From NCBI RefSeq assembly GCF_947487305.1, contig NZ_CANKWH010000003.1, positions 261,424-319,259 on the forward strand: 57,836 nucleotides of DNA, read 5' to 3'. Every line of letters starts with the position of its first letter. Positions within the stretch are counted from its first letter, which is position 1. The notes below the pieces were generated by a model, which worked only from the letters and a program-made list of their open reading frames with translations, was not told the DNA's origin and ran no database searches. Below, in pieces: positions 15,875 through 24,715 of the stretch. The translations under genes and the position numbers were made by a program. The DNA is from an uncultured Paracoccus sp. (GTDB taxonomy: Bacteria > Pseudomonadota > Alphaproteobacteria > Rhodobacterales > Rhodobacteraceae).

Positions 15875-16542
15875 CCCCGGACCTGCCGCCGCTGCTGTCG
15901 GGCCTTCTGTGCGTCGATGATCCATTCGATGTGGCACGGCAGGCGGCGCAGGATGGCGTGGATGGCGGGCTTCTGCCGTGGCGGCCGCTGCCCGATGCGG
16001 TGCAAGGCGCCATCGTGCTGGCCCCCGACATTCCCCTGTCGCGCGCCATGGCCGTCCTGCCGGCGGTGATGGTGGGGATGCAGAACGCGCTTGGCAGCAT
16101 CGGGCCGAGCGAGGTCACGATCCTTCTGGGCTGGGACGGGTCCTTCTGGGTCAATGGCGCGCGCTGCGGCGGGTTTCGCGTGGCAGCCTCGGGGCGCGAT
16201 CCGTCCATGGCGCCGAATTGGCTGGTCATCGGCTGGTCGCTGCCGCTGATGATGCCGGAAGGGCAGGAGGCCGGGGCCACCCCCGGCGTGACCGCGCTTT
16301 ACGACGAGGGGGTGACGCTGGCCCCGATGGATATCGTCAGCGCCTGGGGGCGACACAGCATGTTCTGGCTGGGTGATCTGGACAGCCAGCAGGGGCGCGG
16401 GGCCTTGGCGCGAGAATGGCAGGGGCTGTGCAAGGGTCTTGGCGAGGACGGGTTCATCGGCGTCGACGAGGATTTCGGCCGGCTGGATCGTCGCGGCGAC
16501 CAGACCGTGCTGACCCCCCTGACCACCTTGCTGGAGGACTGA
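15871..16542 (+). CDS. Biotin/lipoate ligase-like protein (DUF4444)
   Basis: The 223-residue protein has a biotin/lipoate-ligase-like core: LPPLLSGLLCVDDPFDVARQAAQDG at the start (quoted motif: LSGLLCVDDPFDVA), a GMQNALGSIGPSEVTI helix-strand, and LGWDGSFWVNGARCGG around residues 88-103. The C-terminal DUF4444 part ends GEDGFIGVDEDFG. True ligases place a catalytic Lys shortly after the WPND motif; here the equivalent stretch is VNGARCGGFR with no obvious Lys, so it may bind a cofactor or acyl group without ligating it. It overlaps the Mrp stop by 4 bp (ATGA) and is followed 1 bp later by DUF6505. The role in FDH assembly is inferred from clustering. Confidence 0.8.
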   Translation: MTPDLPPLLSGLLCVDDPFDVARQAAQDGVDGGLLPWRPLPDAVQGAIVLAPDIPLSRAMAVLPAVMVGMQNALGSIGPSEVTILLGWDGSFWVNGARCGGFRVAASGRDPSMAPNWLVIGWSLPLMMPEGQEAGATPGVTALYDEGVTLAPMDIVSAWGRHSMFWLGDLDSQQGRGALAREWQGLCKGLGEDGFIGVDEDFGRLDRRGDQTVLTPLTTLLED

Positions 16543-16543
16543 C

Positions 16544-17032
16544 ATGCTGCTCGCCCGTGCCGTGCATTTCGACGAAAGCGACAGCCGCATCTTTCACCGC
16601 CCCGCCGTCACCGGCGAATGGGCGATCTCGGGCGGGTTCGAGTTCTCGAACTGGACCGAGGCCGATCTGATCGGCAAGGCGCGGCAGGCCTTTGCCAATG
16701 GTTGGCTGGGACTGGAAAGCTTTGGCCGCGTCACCTTCGTTGCCGTGGCCCGGATCGAGCCTTCGGAATACGAGACGCTGACCGCCGCACTGGCCGCGCA
16801 TTTCGTCAGCCATTACGGCGCCCCCTCGATCGAAGCCGCGTTGCCGGTGGCGGTCGAGGAGATGCGCCAGATGGCCGATCTCTGTGCCGATCACGCCCCG
16901 AATACCGTACTGACCGTCGCCCGACGGCTGACCGAGGCCGGCGTGGCCGAGGACTACCGCTATATCGAATCGCAGGATGCCGACCTGGCCGCCTTCGCGA
17001 TCCACGGCGATACGGGTGGCGGCGAGGACTGA
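16544..17032 (+). CDS. DUF6505 family protein
   Basis: The 162-residue soluble protein begins MLLARAVHFDESDSRIFHRPA and has a central EWAISGGFEFSNWTEADLIGK segment (quoted core: SGGFEFSNWTEADL) followed by a long helical half (EAALPVAVEEMRQMADLC). It matches the DUF6505 family, seen in the same FDH neighbourhoods; no function is known. It is the last gene of the rightward arm: the ATG lies 1 bp after the DUF4444 stop, and a leftward gene follows 9 bp after its own stop. No cofactor motif is visible. Confidence 0.82.
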   Translation: MLLARAVHFDESDSRIFHRPAVTGEWAISGGFEFSNWTEADLIGKARQAFANGWLGLESFGRVTFVAVARIEPSEYETLTAALAAHFVSHYGAPSIEAALPVAVEEMRQMADLCADHAPNTVLTVARRLTEAGVAEDYRYIESQDADLAAFAIHGDTGGGED

Positions 17033-17041
17033 CCGCCCGCC

Positions 17042-17782
17042 TCAGACGCCCGACTCGGCCAGCACCCGTTCGATCACCGGCGCAAGACGGTCGGCCCATT
17101 TCTGCTGACCCGCCGCATCGGCGATCAAGTCGTTGCGCAGCTCGATCAGCAGGTTCGGGCGGTTATGGCGCAGCGCGTGCTCGTCAATGGAATCGCCGTC
17201 GAGATGGCCGTTATAGGGCTGGTTGTTGCCCGTCACCCAGCCCTCGGCCCGGCAGGCCTCGATCATCGGCAGGGCAAGACGTTCATCCTTCCAGGAATAG
17301 AGGATGCCGACCTCCCAGGGCCGCAGCGAGCGGCCGCGCAGTTGCGGGGTGAAACTGTGGATGGCGCAGATGGCGCGGGCGGGATGGCGCGCGGCCAGCG
17401 CCGCATAGGCGCGGTGATAGGGACGGTATAGCCGGTCCAGTCGTTTCTCGCGCTCGGCCGCGTCGGCGTGGCGGTTCGCCGGGATGATGGTGCCGTCATA
17501 AAGCCGCATCAGCAGCGTCGGGTCATCCTCGCCCCGGTTCGGGTCGATCACCAGGCGCGAAAATTCCGACAGGATCGCCGGCGCCCCGATCCGCTCGGCG
17601 AGGGCCAGCGTCAGCCCCGCTGCGCCCACATCAAAGGCGATGTGGCGGGCCATATCCTCGGGCGCAATCCCCAGATCGCCGCCATTGACCCAGTCCGGCA
17701 CGCGATTCGTCGCGTGGTCGCAGGTCAGAAGCCAGCGCGAAGGCCGGTTTTCGCCGATTATCGTGAAAGCGTCATCATTCAT
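17042..17782 (-). CDS. N-formylglutamate amidohydrolase family protein
   Basis: The 246-residue protein has the family's zinc/active-site pattern: LLTCDHATNRVP (18-29), FSRLVIDPNR in the middle and a late DEHALRHNRPNLLIELRNDL. Canonical members release glutamate and formate from N-formyl-L-glutamate in histidine breakdown. Stand-alone members like this one, away from hut genes, are common in Rhodobacterales and may act on other N-formyl amino acids. The link with formate metabolism next to the FDH locus is suggestive but unproven. The gene converges with the FDH right arm and is divergent from pyk. Confidence 0.88.
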   Translation of the reverse strand: MNDDAFTIIGENRPSRWLLTCDHATNRVPDWVNGGDLGIAPEDMARHIAFDVGAAGLTLALAERIGAPAILSEFSRLVIDPNRGEDDPTLLMRLYDGTIIPANRHADAAEREKRLDRLYRPYHRAYAALAARHPARAICAIHSFTPQLRGRSLRPWEVGILYSWKDERLALPMIEACRAEGWVTGNNQPYNGHLDGDSIDEHALRHNRPNLLIELRNDLIADAAGQQKWADRLAPVIERVLAESGV

Positions 17783-17894
17783 TGTGTCAACTCTGCCCCA
17801 ATCCCCGGTTTATGCGACCACGCGACTAAGTGCCAGTTGCCGCAGGGGGCGGCTTGGGGCATAGATAGCGCAAACATGACGGAGGCGAATTCAG

Positions 17895-19340
17895 ATGAGA
17901 CGGCACCGCAAGGTCAAGATCGTGGCCACCCTTGGCCCGGCCTCCAGCGACGAGGCAATGATCCGCAAGCTGTTCGAGGCTGGGGCCGACGTGTTCCGCC
18001 TGAACATGAGCCATGGCAGCCATGACGACCACCGCGCGCGTCACGCCACAATCCGCAAGATCGAGGCCGAAACCGGCCGCCCCATCGCCATCCTCGCCGA
18101 CCTTCAGGGGCCGAAGCTGCGCGTCGGCCAGTTCGAGAAGGGCCCGGTGGATCTGGCGAATGGCCAGCATTTCCGCTTTGACCTGAACGATGCCAAGGGT
18201 GACGCGAACCGGGTGCAACTGCCGCATCCCGAGATTTTCGCGGCGCTGCAGAAGGGCTCGGAACTCCTGGTCAATGACGGCAAGATCCGGTTGCGCGTCG
18301 AAGAACACGGCAAGGATTTCGCCGATTGCATCGTCACTGCTGGCGGCGAGATTTCGGACCGCAAGGGCGTGAACGTTCCCGACGTGGTGCTGCCCTTGGC
18401 GGCGCTGTCGCAAAAGGACAAGGCCGATCTGGAATTCGCCTGCGCCATGGGCGTGGACTGGCTGGCGCTGTCCTTCGTGCAGCGCGCCGAGGATGTCGAG
18501 GAAGCCAAGAAGCTGGCCCGTGGCCGTGCCGCCGTGCTGTCGAAGATCGAGAAACCTGCCGCCGTGCGCGCCTTTGACAGCATCCTCGCGGTCTCAGACG
18601 GGGTAATGGTGGCGCGGGGCGATCTGGGCGTCGAACTGCCGATGCACGCCGTGCCGCCGATCCAGAAACGCCTGGTGCGCGCCTGCCGCGCCGCCGCCAA
18701 GCCGGTGATCGTGGCGACGCAGATGCTGGAATCGATGATCGAGAACCCGATCCCGACCCGCGCCGAGGTCTCGGACGTGGCCACTGCCATCTATGAAGGC
18801 ACCGATGCGGTGATGCTGTCGGCCGAAAGCGCCGCCGGCGATTTCCCGGTCGAGGCCGTGACCACCATGGACAGCGTCGCCCGCTCGGTCGAAAGCGATC
18901 CGAACTATCGCGAGATGATCGAGGCCACGCGCAGCGCCAAGCGCCATTCCGTCGCCGACGGCATCGTCACCGCCGCGCGCGAGATCGCCGAGACCACCGA
19001 CATCGCCGCCATCTGCGCCTTCACCCAGTCGGGCACCACCGTCAGCCTGGTCGCGCGCGAGCGTCCGCGTGTGCCGATCCTCGCCATGACCCCGGTCGAG
19101 ACGGTGCTGCGCCGCCTGTGCCTGACCTGGGGCACGCATTGCGTCATGACCCCGCGCCTCAATCGCTTCAAGGAGGCTGTGGTGCAATCGGCGCAGGCGG
19201 CGCGGGATGCGGGCTTTGCCGATGAAACGCAGCAGATCGTGGTCATGGCCGGCGTGCCCTTCAACGTGCCCGGCACCACCAACATCCTGCGCATCGCGCC
19301 CTGTGATGAGCGCTTGATCTACAGCACCGATCCGGAATAA
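17895..19340 (+). CDS. pyk: Pyruvate kinase
   Basis: Converts phosphoenolpyruvate and ADP to pyruvate and ATP. The 481-residue product starts MRRHRKVKIVATLGPASS, with RLNMSHGSHDDHRAR holding the substrate-binding Arg and Asn/Ser/His. SKIEKP has the catalytic Lys and VMVARGDLGVELP the metal-binding Glu/Asp region. MLSAESAAGDFPVEAV and a complete C-terminal allosteric domain follow. A GGAGG ribosome site is seen 10-15 bp before the ATG. It is followed 35 bp later by a two-helix protein and then rpmI-rplT, an arrangement familiar from Rhodobacterales. Confidence 0.97.
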   Translation: MRRHRKVKIVATLGPASSDEAMIRKLFEAGADVFRLNMSHGSHDDHRARHATIRKIEAETGRPIAILADLQGPKLRVGQFEKGPVDLANGQHFRFDLNDAKGDANRVQLPHPEIFAALQKGSELLVNDGKIRLRVEEHGKDFADCIVTAGGEISDRKGVNVPDVVLPLAALSQKDKADLEFACAMGVDWLALSFVQRAEDVEEAKKLARGRAAVLSKIEKPAAVRAFDSILAVSDGVMVARGDLGVELPMHAVPPIQKRLVRACRAAAKPVIVATQMLESMIENPIPTRAEVSDVATAIYEGTDAVMLSAESAAGDFPVEAVTTMDSVARSVESDPNYREMIEATRSAKRHSVADGIVTAAREIAETTDIAAICAFTQSGTTVSLVARERPRVPILAMTPVETVLRRLCLTWGTHCVMTPRLNRFKEAVVQSAQAARDAGFADETQQIVVMAGVPFNVPGTTNILRIAPCDERLIYSTDPE

Positions 19341-19375
19341 CCCACGGCGGAACAATCCTAACTGGGCCTGATCTC

Positions 19376-19612
19376 ATGTCCGATCTTCTGCTTCTGGGTG
19401 GCGTCGTCCTCTGCGCGCTGTCCGTCATCCTCGCCGTGATCCAGCTGATCCGCATGGAGCCGCCGCGGGTTGCGGCGATCCTGCTGTGTCTGGGCATCGC
19501 GGTGATGTTCACCGGCGCGCACCTGGCACCCGGCCCGTTCCAGCTGGGTGATTTCGCCGGCGCATGGGAGCGGCTTCAGGGTGGGGAACCCGCCGCAGTT
19601 CCGGCCCAATAG
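19376..19612 (+). CDS. Small two-helix membrane protein between pyk and rpmI
   Basis: Seventy-eight residues with two predicted membrane helices (about residues 4-24, [21 protein letters not shown], and 32-50, [17 protein letters not shown]), then a short polar tail. No enzymatic motif and no recognised family. Position 35 bp after pyk on the same strand suggests co-transcription. From memory, comparable small proteins lie at this position in related genomes, which would support it being real. Confidence 0.72.
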   Translation: MSDLLLLGGVVLCALSVILAVIQLIRMEPPRVAAILLCLGIAVMFTGAHLAPGPFQLGDFAGAWERLQGGEPAAVPAQ

Positions 19613-19629
19613 GGCTTGCCTTCCGTCCC

Positions 19630-19650
19630 GCGCGCCTCTATAGGGCGCGC
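19630..19650 (+). other. Hairpin in the rpmI leader
   Basis: Perfect 7-bp inverted repeat GCGCGCC / GGCGCGC with a 7-nt loop, 72 bp before the rpmI start. No U-run follows, so it is not an intrinsic terminator. L20 regulates its own operon through leader RNA in other bacteria; whether this stem is involved is unknown. Confidence 0.35.
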
Positions 19651-19722
19651 TTCCTACCCGTGCGGCCGGCCGATATGGCATTGCCGAGTCGCGCGTTCAC
19701 TCTGACCCTAGAGGAGACGAAA

Positions 19723-19923
19723 ATGCCGAAGATGAAGACCAAATCGGCCGCCAAGAAGCGGTTCTCGTTCACGGCCTCGGGCAAGGTCAAGTCGGCTCAG
19801 GCCGGCAAGCGCCACGGCATGATCAAGCGCACCGTCAAGTTCATTCGTGACGCGCGTGGCACCACCGTCCTGTCGGACGCGGATGCCAAGATCGTCAAGA
19901 AATACATGCCCTATAACCGCTGA
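19723..19923 (+). CDS. rpmI: 50S ribosomal protein L35
   Basis: Sixty-six residues, [20 protein letters not shown] through [11 protein letters not shown], the complete bL35 pattern. The frame is open further upstream, but this ATG has GAGGAG 6 bp before it and gives the universal start MPKMKTK. It precedes rplT by 15 bp in the usual order. infC, which often heads this operon, is not adjacent; the gene before it is the small membrane protein. Confidence 0.98.
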   Translation: MPKMKTKSAAKKRFSFTASGKVKSAQAGKRHGMIKRTVKFIRDARGTTVLSDADAKIVKKYMPYNR

Positions 19924-19938
19924 TCGGAGGACTGACAG

Positions 19939-20298
19939 ATGGCACGAGTTAAATCCGGCAAGGTTACCCACGCCCGCCACAAGAAGGTCCTTGACGCTGC
20001 CAAGGGCTATTACGGCAACCGCTCGCGGAACTTCCGCACGGCGACCCAGGCGGTCGACAAGGCGAACCAGTATGCCACCCGCGACCGCAAGAACCGCAAG
20101 CGCAACTTCCGCGCCCTGTGGATCCAGCGCATCAACGCCGCCGTCCGCGCGGTCGATGCCGAAATGACCTATTCGCGCTTCATCAACCTCTTGTCGAAAG
20201 CCGGCATCGAGGTTGACCGCAAGGTTCTGGCCGATCTGGCCGTGCACGAACCCGAAGCCTTTGGCGCGATCGTGGAAAAGGCGAAAGCCGCGGCCTGA
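19939..20298 (+). CDS. rplT: 50S ribosomal protein L20
   Basis: The 119-residue product begins [18 protein letters not shown], with [17 protein letters not shown] and [19 protein letters not shown], all bL20 hallmarks. It binds 23S rRNA early in 50S assembly and in several bacteria represses its own operon. It is the second gene of rpmI-rplT and is followed by a strong terminator 25 bp after the stop. Confidence 0.98.
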   Translation: MARVKSGKVTHARHKKVLDAAKGYYGNRSRNFRTATQAVDKANQYATRDRKNRKRNFRALWIQRINAAVRAVDAEMTYSRFINLLSKAGIEVDRKVLADLAVHEPEAFGAIVEKAKAAA

Positions 20299-20322
20299 TC
20301 CCCGCCTGGCAGAGCCCATCCG

Positions 20323-20353
20323 AAGGCCCGTTCCGCAAGGACGGGCCTTTTTG
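20323..20353 (+). terminator. Intrinsic terminator of rpmI-rplT
   Basis: Stem AAGGCCCGT (20323-20331) / ACGGGCCTT (20341-20349), 9-nt loop, followed by TTTTG... (T-run from 20348). Confidence 0.92.
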
Positions 20354-20666
20354 TTTGGGCCGGTCGCTGGGGGGCGGGGCTGTGCAGCCGCTGAGCGGCA
20401 ACCCCGCCCGATGCGCGGGCTGCTAGCCCGCCGGGCGAGCGCCGGCCCGTCCCCGCGGGCAGGCGCTTTGGTGGTGCTGGTCCCGCGCTCAGACAGGCGA
20501 GGGAATTGTCACCAAAAAGCGCGCCGACGATCCGTTCCTGCGCCCACCCACGGGCCGGCGCCCGCCCTTTGCCAAGCCTTTGGCCAATAGAATTTGACGC
20601 AACAGCGCCGCGTTTTTCGACCCGCCCCGATTGTCGCAGACCCGGCCCGTTGTTATTCTCGACCTC
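20354..20666. other. Intergenic region before chaA
   Basis: About 310 bp without a convincing gene on either strand. It is very G/C rich and contains a small hairpin CGGGCT / AGCCCG (20416-20430). The last 100 bp become A/T-richer (around 20585-20625) and probably hold the promoter of the antiporter, though no clear -35/-10 pair stands out. Confidence 0.4.
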
Positions 20667-21770
20667 ATGGGCCGTATATTTCACAGTCTCCTCCGCGAGC
20701 GCGCCATTCTGGCGGTGATCCTGACGCTGGCGATCTTCATCGCGAACCCCCTGGATCTGGCCAAGCCCACCAATGACACGATGGGGCTCATCGGCTTCTT
20801 CTGGCTTTTCGGGGTGATGATCTGGGGCGCCTCGGCGGTGGTCCATCACGCCGAGGCGCTGGCCGAGCGATTGGGCGAACCCTACGGCACGCTGATCCTC
20901 ACGCTCTCGGTGGTGCTGATCGAGGTGGCGCTGATCGCCTCGGTCATGCTGTCGGGCGATGGCGGGCCGACGCTGGCGCGCGACACCATGTTCGCCGTCC
21001 TGATGATCGTGCTGAACGGGCTCGTTGGCCTGTCGCTGCTCTTGGGCGCGCTGCGCTTTGGCGAACAGAATTACAACCTCGCCGGGGCGGCCGCCTTTCT
21101 GACCGTGCTGGTGCCGCTCGCGGTCTTCGGGCTGGTGCTACCGACCTATACCATCTCCAGCGACACGCCCACCTACACGACCTTTCAGGCGGTGTTCTTC
21201 TCGATCATCACGCTGGCCCTGTATCTCGTGTTTCTCTCCATCCAGACCGTGCGTCACAAAGGCTTCTTCAGCGATGCCGAAGAGCCGCCGGTCAGCGGCG
21301 GTCACACCCATGCGCAATATCCGAACTGGGCGCATATGCTGCTCTTGATCGCTACGCTGGTGCCGATCGTGCTTCTGTCGAAGAAGATGGGCGCCTTTGT
21401 CGATCACAGCTCTGCCGTGCTGCGCCTGCCCGCCGCGCTTGGCGGGGTGCTGATCGCCATCATCGTTCTGGCCGCCGAGGGCATGAGCGCGGTGCGCGCG
21501 GCGCTGAGGAACCGGCTGCAGCGCGCAGTGAACCTCTGCCTTGGCGCGGCGCTCTCGACGATCGGGCTGACCATCCCGGCGGTGCTGGTCATCGGCATGG
21601 TGACCGGCCAGCAGGTGGTGCTGGGTCTGGGGCCGCAGATGCAGGTTCTGCTGGCACTGACGCTGATCGTTTCGGTTCAGACCTTTGGGGCACGGCGCAC
21701 GAATGTGTTGCATGGCGCGGTGCATCTGGTCATGTTTCTTGCCTATATCGCCCTGATTTTCGCCCCTTGA
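20667..21770 (+). CDS. chaA: Ca2+(Na+):H+ antiporter, ChaA/CaCA family
   Basis: The 367-residue inner-membrane protein has about eleven hydrophobic helices in two halves. The first repeat contains GTLILTLSVVLIEVALIASVM (key Glu in SVVLIEVALI) and the second contains VLAAEGMSAVRAALRNRLQRAVNLCLGAALSTIGLT, where the acidic residue and Asn-Leu-x-Leu-Gly-Ala-Ala block match CaCA alpha-repeats. A His-containing cytoplasmic loop (GGHTHAQYPN) joins the halves. It likely expels Ca2+ or Na+ against H+. The frame starts at a TTG 12 codons earlier; the ATG at MGRIFHS is preferred, although neither has a clear ribosome site. Confidence 0.87.
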   Translation: MGRIFHSLLRERAILAVILTLAIFIANPLDLAKPTNDTMGLIGFFWLFGVMIWGASAVVHHAEALAERLGEPYGTLILTLSVVLIEVALIASVMLSGDGGPTLARDTMFAVLMIVLNGLVGLSLLLGALRFGEQNYNLAGAAAFLTVLVPLAVFGLVLPTYTISSDTPTYTTFQAVFFSIITLALYLVFLSIQTVRHKGFFSDAEEPPVSGGHTHAQYPNWAHMLLLIATLVPIVLLSKKMGAFVDHSSAVLRLPAALGGVLIAIIVLAAEGMSAVRAALRNRLQRAVNLCLGAALSTIGLTIPAVLVIGMVTGQQVVLGLGPQMQVLLALTLIVSVQTFGARRTNVLHGAVHLVMFLAYIALIFAP

Positions 21771-21794
21771 TCGCCGGTCAGGCCGGCCCCGGAT

Positions 21795-23174
21795 ATGAGC
21801 GCCCTCGCAGACACGTCCGACCATCACCGAAGCGATGCCCTGCCGCCGCGCGTGCCGCTGGCAACCAAGCCTCTGGGCATTATCGCCAGCGCCGTCACCG
21901 CCCGGCGCAACCTTCTGGAACTGATCCCGGAACTGGCGCTGCGTCAGCCGATGGTCTCGGGCAAGACCGGGGTGCGCTTTCACATGGTCATGGACCCGGG
22001 CGCGCTGCGCCGTGTGTTGAAGGATCGGGTCGAGGATTACCCGAAATCCGTCGTCACCAAGCTGATCCTGAAGCCCGCCATCGGTGACAGCCTGTTCATC
22101 GCCGAGGGGGCGCATTGGCGCTGGCAGCGCCGCGCCGCCGCGCCCGCCTTTTCGCAGCGCACGGTGGAAAGCCTCGCCCCGGTGATGACTGCCGCCGCGG
22201 TCGCCTCGCTGCGCCGCCTCTCGGCCGCCACCGGCCCGGTCGATGTGTTCGAGGAAACCGTGGCCGCCACCTTCGAGGTGATCTCGGATGTCAACCTCTC
22301 CGGTGATGAGGCCTTTGACCGCACTGCCGTCCATGACGCCATCGGCGCCTATATCGCCCAGACCGCCAAGCTGTCGGTCATGGACGTTCTCGGTCTGCCA
22401 GGCTGGGTGCCGCGACCGGGGCGGCTTTTTGCCGGCGCGAGCCTCGGGCGGATGAAGCGCGTCGCCGATCAGGCCATCGCCACCCGTGCCGCAAGGGGCA
22501 GGCCCGAGGGAACGCCGGACCTTCTGGACCTGCTTCTCGTGGCGCAGGACCCCGAGACCGGCCGCAGCATGAGCCGGACCGAGCTGCGCGACAACCTCCT
22601 GACCTTCATCGTCGCGGGGCATGAGACGACGGCGCTGACGCTGGCATGGGCGCTCTATCTGATGGCATTCGATCCCGAGGTGCAGGAGCGCGCGGCGGCC
22701 GAGGCCCGCGCCGTGCTGGGCGATCGTCCGGCTGGGGCGGCGGATGTCGAACATCTGCCCTATACCATGCGGATCGTGCAGGAGACGCTGCGGCTCTATC
22801 CGCCCGCCGCCTTCCTGTCGCGCACGGCGCAGGTGCCCGACCGGCTTTGCGGGCGCGAGATCCTGCCGCGCGATACGGTGATGCTGCCGATCTATGCGCT
22901 GCACCGCAATCACCTTCTGTGGGAGGAACCCGAGGCCTTCCGCCCCGACCGTTTCCTGACCCCACCCGACCGTTATGCCTTCCTGCCCTTCGGCGCCGGT
23001 CCGCGCATCTGCATCGGCGCCAGCTTCGCGCTGCAAGAGGCCGTCATCATCCTCGCCACGCTGCTCGCCCGCCTGCGCTTCGAGGCTGTGCCGGGCCGGG
23101 TGCCCGAGCCGCGGATGATCCTGACGCTGCGCCCGCATGGCGGGGTCTGGCTCAAGGTGACACCGCGACGCTAG
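21795..23174 (+). CDS. Cytochrome P450
   Basis: The 459-residue soluble haem monooxygenase has AGHETT (274-279) in the I-helix, ETLR (330-333) as the ExxR pair, and the haem loop FGAGPRICIG (399-408) with Cys406 as thiolate ligand. The Glu-Thr/Thr pair and length resemble class-I-type bacterial proteins of the CYP102/CYP4-like branch (fatty acid or terpenoid hydroxylases), but the substrate cannot be assigned. No ferredoxin or reductase partner gene lies adjacent. It starts 24 bp after chaA on the same strand, so the two may be co-transcribed. Confidence 0.94.
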   Translation: MSALADTSDHHRSDALPPRVPLATKPLGIIASAVTARRNLLELIPELALRQPMVSGKTGVRFHMVMDPGALRRVLKDRVEDYPKSVVTKLILKPAIGDSLFIAEGAHWRWQRRAAAPAFSQRTVESLAPVMTAAAVASLRRLSAATGPVDVFEETVAATFEVISDVNLSGDEAFDRTAVHDAIGAYIAQTAKLSVMDVLGLPGWVPRPGRLFAGASLGRMKRVADQAIATRAARGRPEGTPDLLDLLLVAQDPETGRSMSRTELRDNLLTFIVAGHETTALTLAWALYLMAFDPEVQERAAAEARAVLGDRPAGAADVEHLPYTMRIVQETLRLYPPAAFLSRTAQVPDRLCGREILPRDTVMLPIYALHRNHLLWEEPEAFRPDRFLTPPDRYAFLPFGAGPRICIGASFALQEAVIILATLLARLRFEAVPGRVPEPRMILTLRPHGGVWLKVTPRR

Positions 23175-23298
23175 GCCGGGCACGGTTGCACGCCGGCATC
23201 AGTCCGCCCGCGCCTGTTAGCGCCCAAAACAGGACACTTGCCGCAGTCACGAACCTGTTACACACTCCGCAAGCGAGAAACGGGCAGGGGGACATGCC

Positions 23299-24705
23299 AT
23301 GGACGCGATCATTGGTTTTCTGAACACGATTTTCTGGGGTTACATCCTGATCTACGGCCTTCTGGCGGTTGGGGTCTATTTCACCATCCGCTTGGGCTTC
23401 ATCCAGTTCCGGCATTTCGGCGAGATGTGGCGCTGCGTCGTCGGCTCGGGCGAGGCCGACAAGAACGGCATCACGCCCTTCCAGGCGCTGACGGTGTCGC
23501 TGGCCAGCCGCGTCGGCACCGGCAATATCGCCGGGGTGGCCGTGGCGCTGACCCTTGGCGGTCCGGGCGCGATCTTCTGGATGTGGATGGTGGCGCTGGT
23601 GGGCATGGCCACGGCCTATGCCGAATCGGCGCTGGCCCAACTTTACAAGGTGCATGGCCCGGGCGGCATGTATCGTGGTGGCCCGGCCTATTACATCGCC
23701 AACGGGCTGAAGCAGCCCTGGCTGGCGGCGATCTTCTCGGTGGCGCTGATCATCTCCTTCGGTCTGGTGTTCAACGCGGTGCAGGCCAATTCCATCGCCG
23801 AGGCGGTCAGCGGCGCCTTTGGCATCAACAAGGCCATCGTCGGCGTGATGACGGCGGTGCTGACTGCCGTCATCATCTTTGGCGGCATCCCGCAGATCGC
23901 GCGGGTGGCCGAGAAGGTCGTGCCGCTGATGGCCGGGATCTACCTGCTGGCGGCCGTCATCGTCATGGTGATGAACATCACCCATGTGCCGGGCATCCTG
24001 ATCGGCATCGTCAAATCCGCATTCGGTCTGCAAGAGGCGGTCGGCGGCGTCGCCGGCAGTGTGGCTGCCGCCGCGCTGAACGGGATCAAGCGCGGCCTCT
24101 TCTCGAACGAGGCCGGCATGGGCTCGGCCCCGAACATCGCCGCAGTGGCGACACCCGACCCGCATCACCCCTCGTCGCAGGGCTTCGTGCAGGCGCTGGG
24201 GGTGTTCATCGACACGCTGCTGGTCTGCTCGGCCACGGCGGTGATGATCCTTCTGGCCGATGTCATGCCCTCGGCGGAACTGACTGGGGTGGCGCTGACA
24301 CAGGCCGCGCTGTCGGACCATTTCGGCAGCTTCGGCCATGTCTTCGTGGCGGTGGCGATCTTCTTCTTCGCCTTCACCTCGATCATCGGCAACTATTCCT
24401 ATGCCGAGAACGCGGTGGTCTATCTGGGTGCCGGCACCACCGGCATCATGGTCCTGCGGGTCGCCGCACTGGCCATGGTGATCTGGGGCGCGATCCAGAC
24501 CGTCGCCACGGTGTTCAACTTCGCCGATGCCAGCATGGGGCTGATGGCCACGATCAACCTGATCGCCATCGTGGCGCTGTCGGGGACGATCACCTATGTG
24601 ACGCGCGATTATCTGGCGCAGCGCAAGGCCGGCAAACTGCCCAAGTTCCACATCGCCGACCATCCCGAGATCGCCCCGGGCGTGAACCGCGAGATCTGGA
24701 AATAA
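23299..24705 (+). CDS. Sodium:alanine (AGCS family) symporter
   Basis: The 468-residue membrane protein has about eleven helices. Family signatures are FQALTVSLASRVGTGNIAGVA (binding-loop motif SRVGTGNIAG), GPGGMYRGGPAYYI and GLFSNEAGMGSAPNIAA. It takes up alanine or glycine with Na+ or H+. The ATG is supported by an AGGGGGA site 9 bp upstream. It is followed by a UUCG-loop terminator, closing the chaA-P450-AGCS stretch that separates rplT from pheS here. Confidence 0.94.
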   Translation: MDAIIGFLNTIFWGYILIYGLLAVGVYFTIRLGFIQFRHFGEMWRCVVGSGEADKNGITPFQALTVSLASRVGTGNIAGVAVALTLGGPGAIFWMWMVALVGMATAYAESALAQLYKVHGPGGMYRGGPAYYIANGLKQPWLAAIFSVALIISFGLVFNAVQANSIAEAVSGAFGINKAIVGVMTAVLTAVIIFGGIPQIARVAEKVVPLMAGIYLLAAVIVMVMNITHVPGILIGIVKSAFGLQEAVGGVAGSVAAAALNGIKRGLFSNEAGMGSAPNIAAVATPDPHHPSSQGFVQALGVFIDTLLVCSATAVMILLADVMPSAELTGVALTQAALSDHFGSFGHVFVAVAIFFFAFTSIIGNYSYAENAVVYLGAGTTGIMVLRVAALAMVIWGAIQTVATVFNFADASMGLMATINLIAIVALSGTITYVTRDYLAQRKAGKLPKFHIADHPEIAPGVNREIWK

Positions 24706-24715
24706 GCGACAGGGC

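Noticed and set aside
23175..23298. Glycine/alanine riboswitch before the AGCS symporter
   Set aside because: No conserved aptamer core or expression-platform stem could be recognised in the gap.
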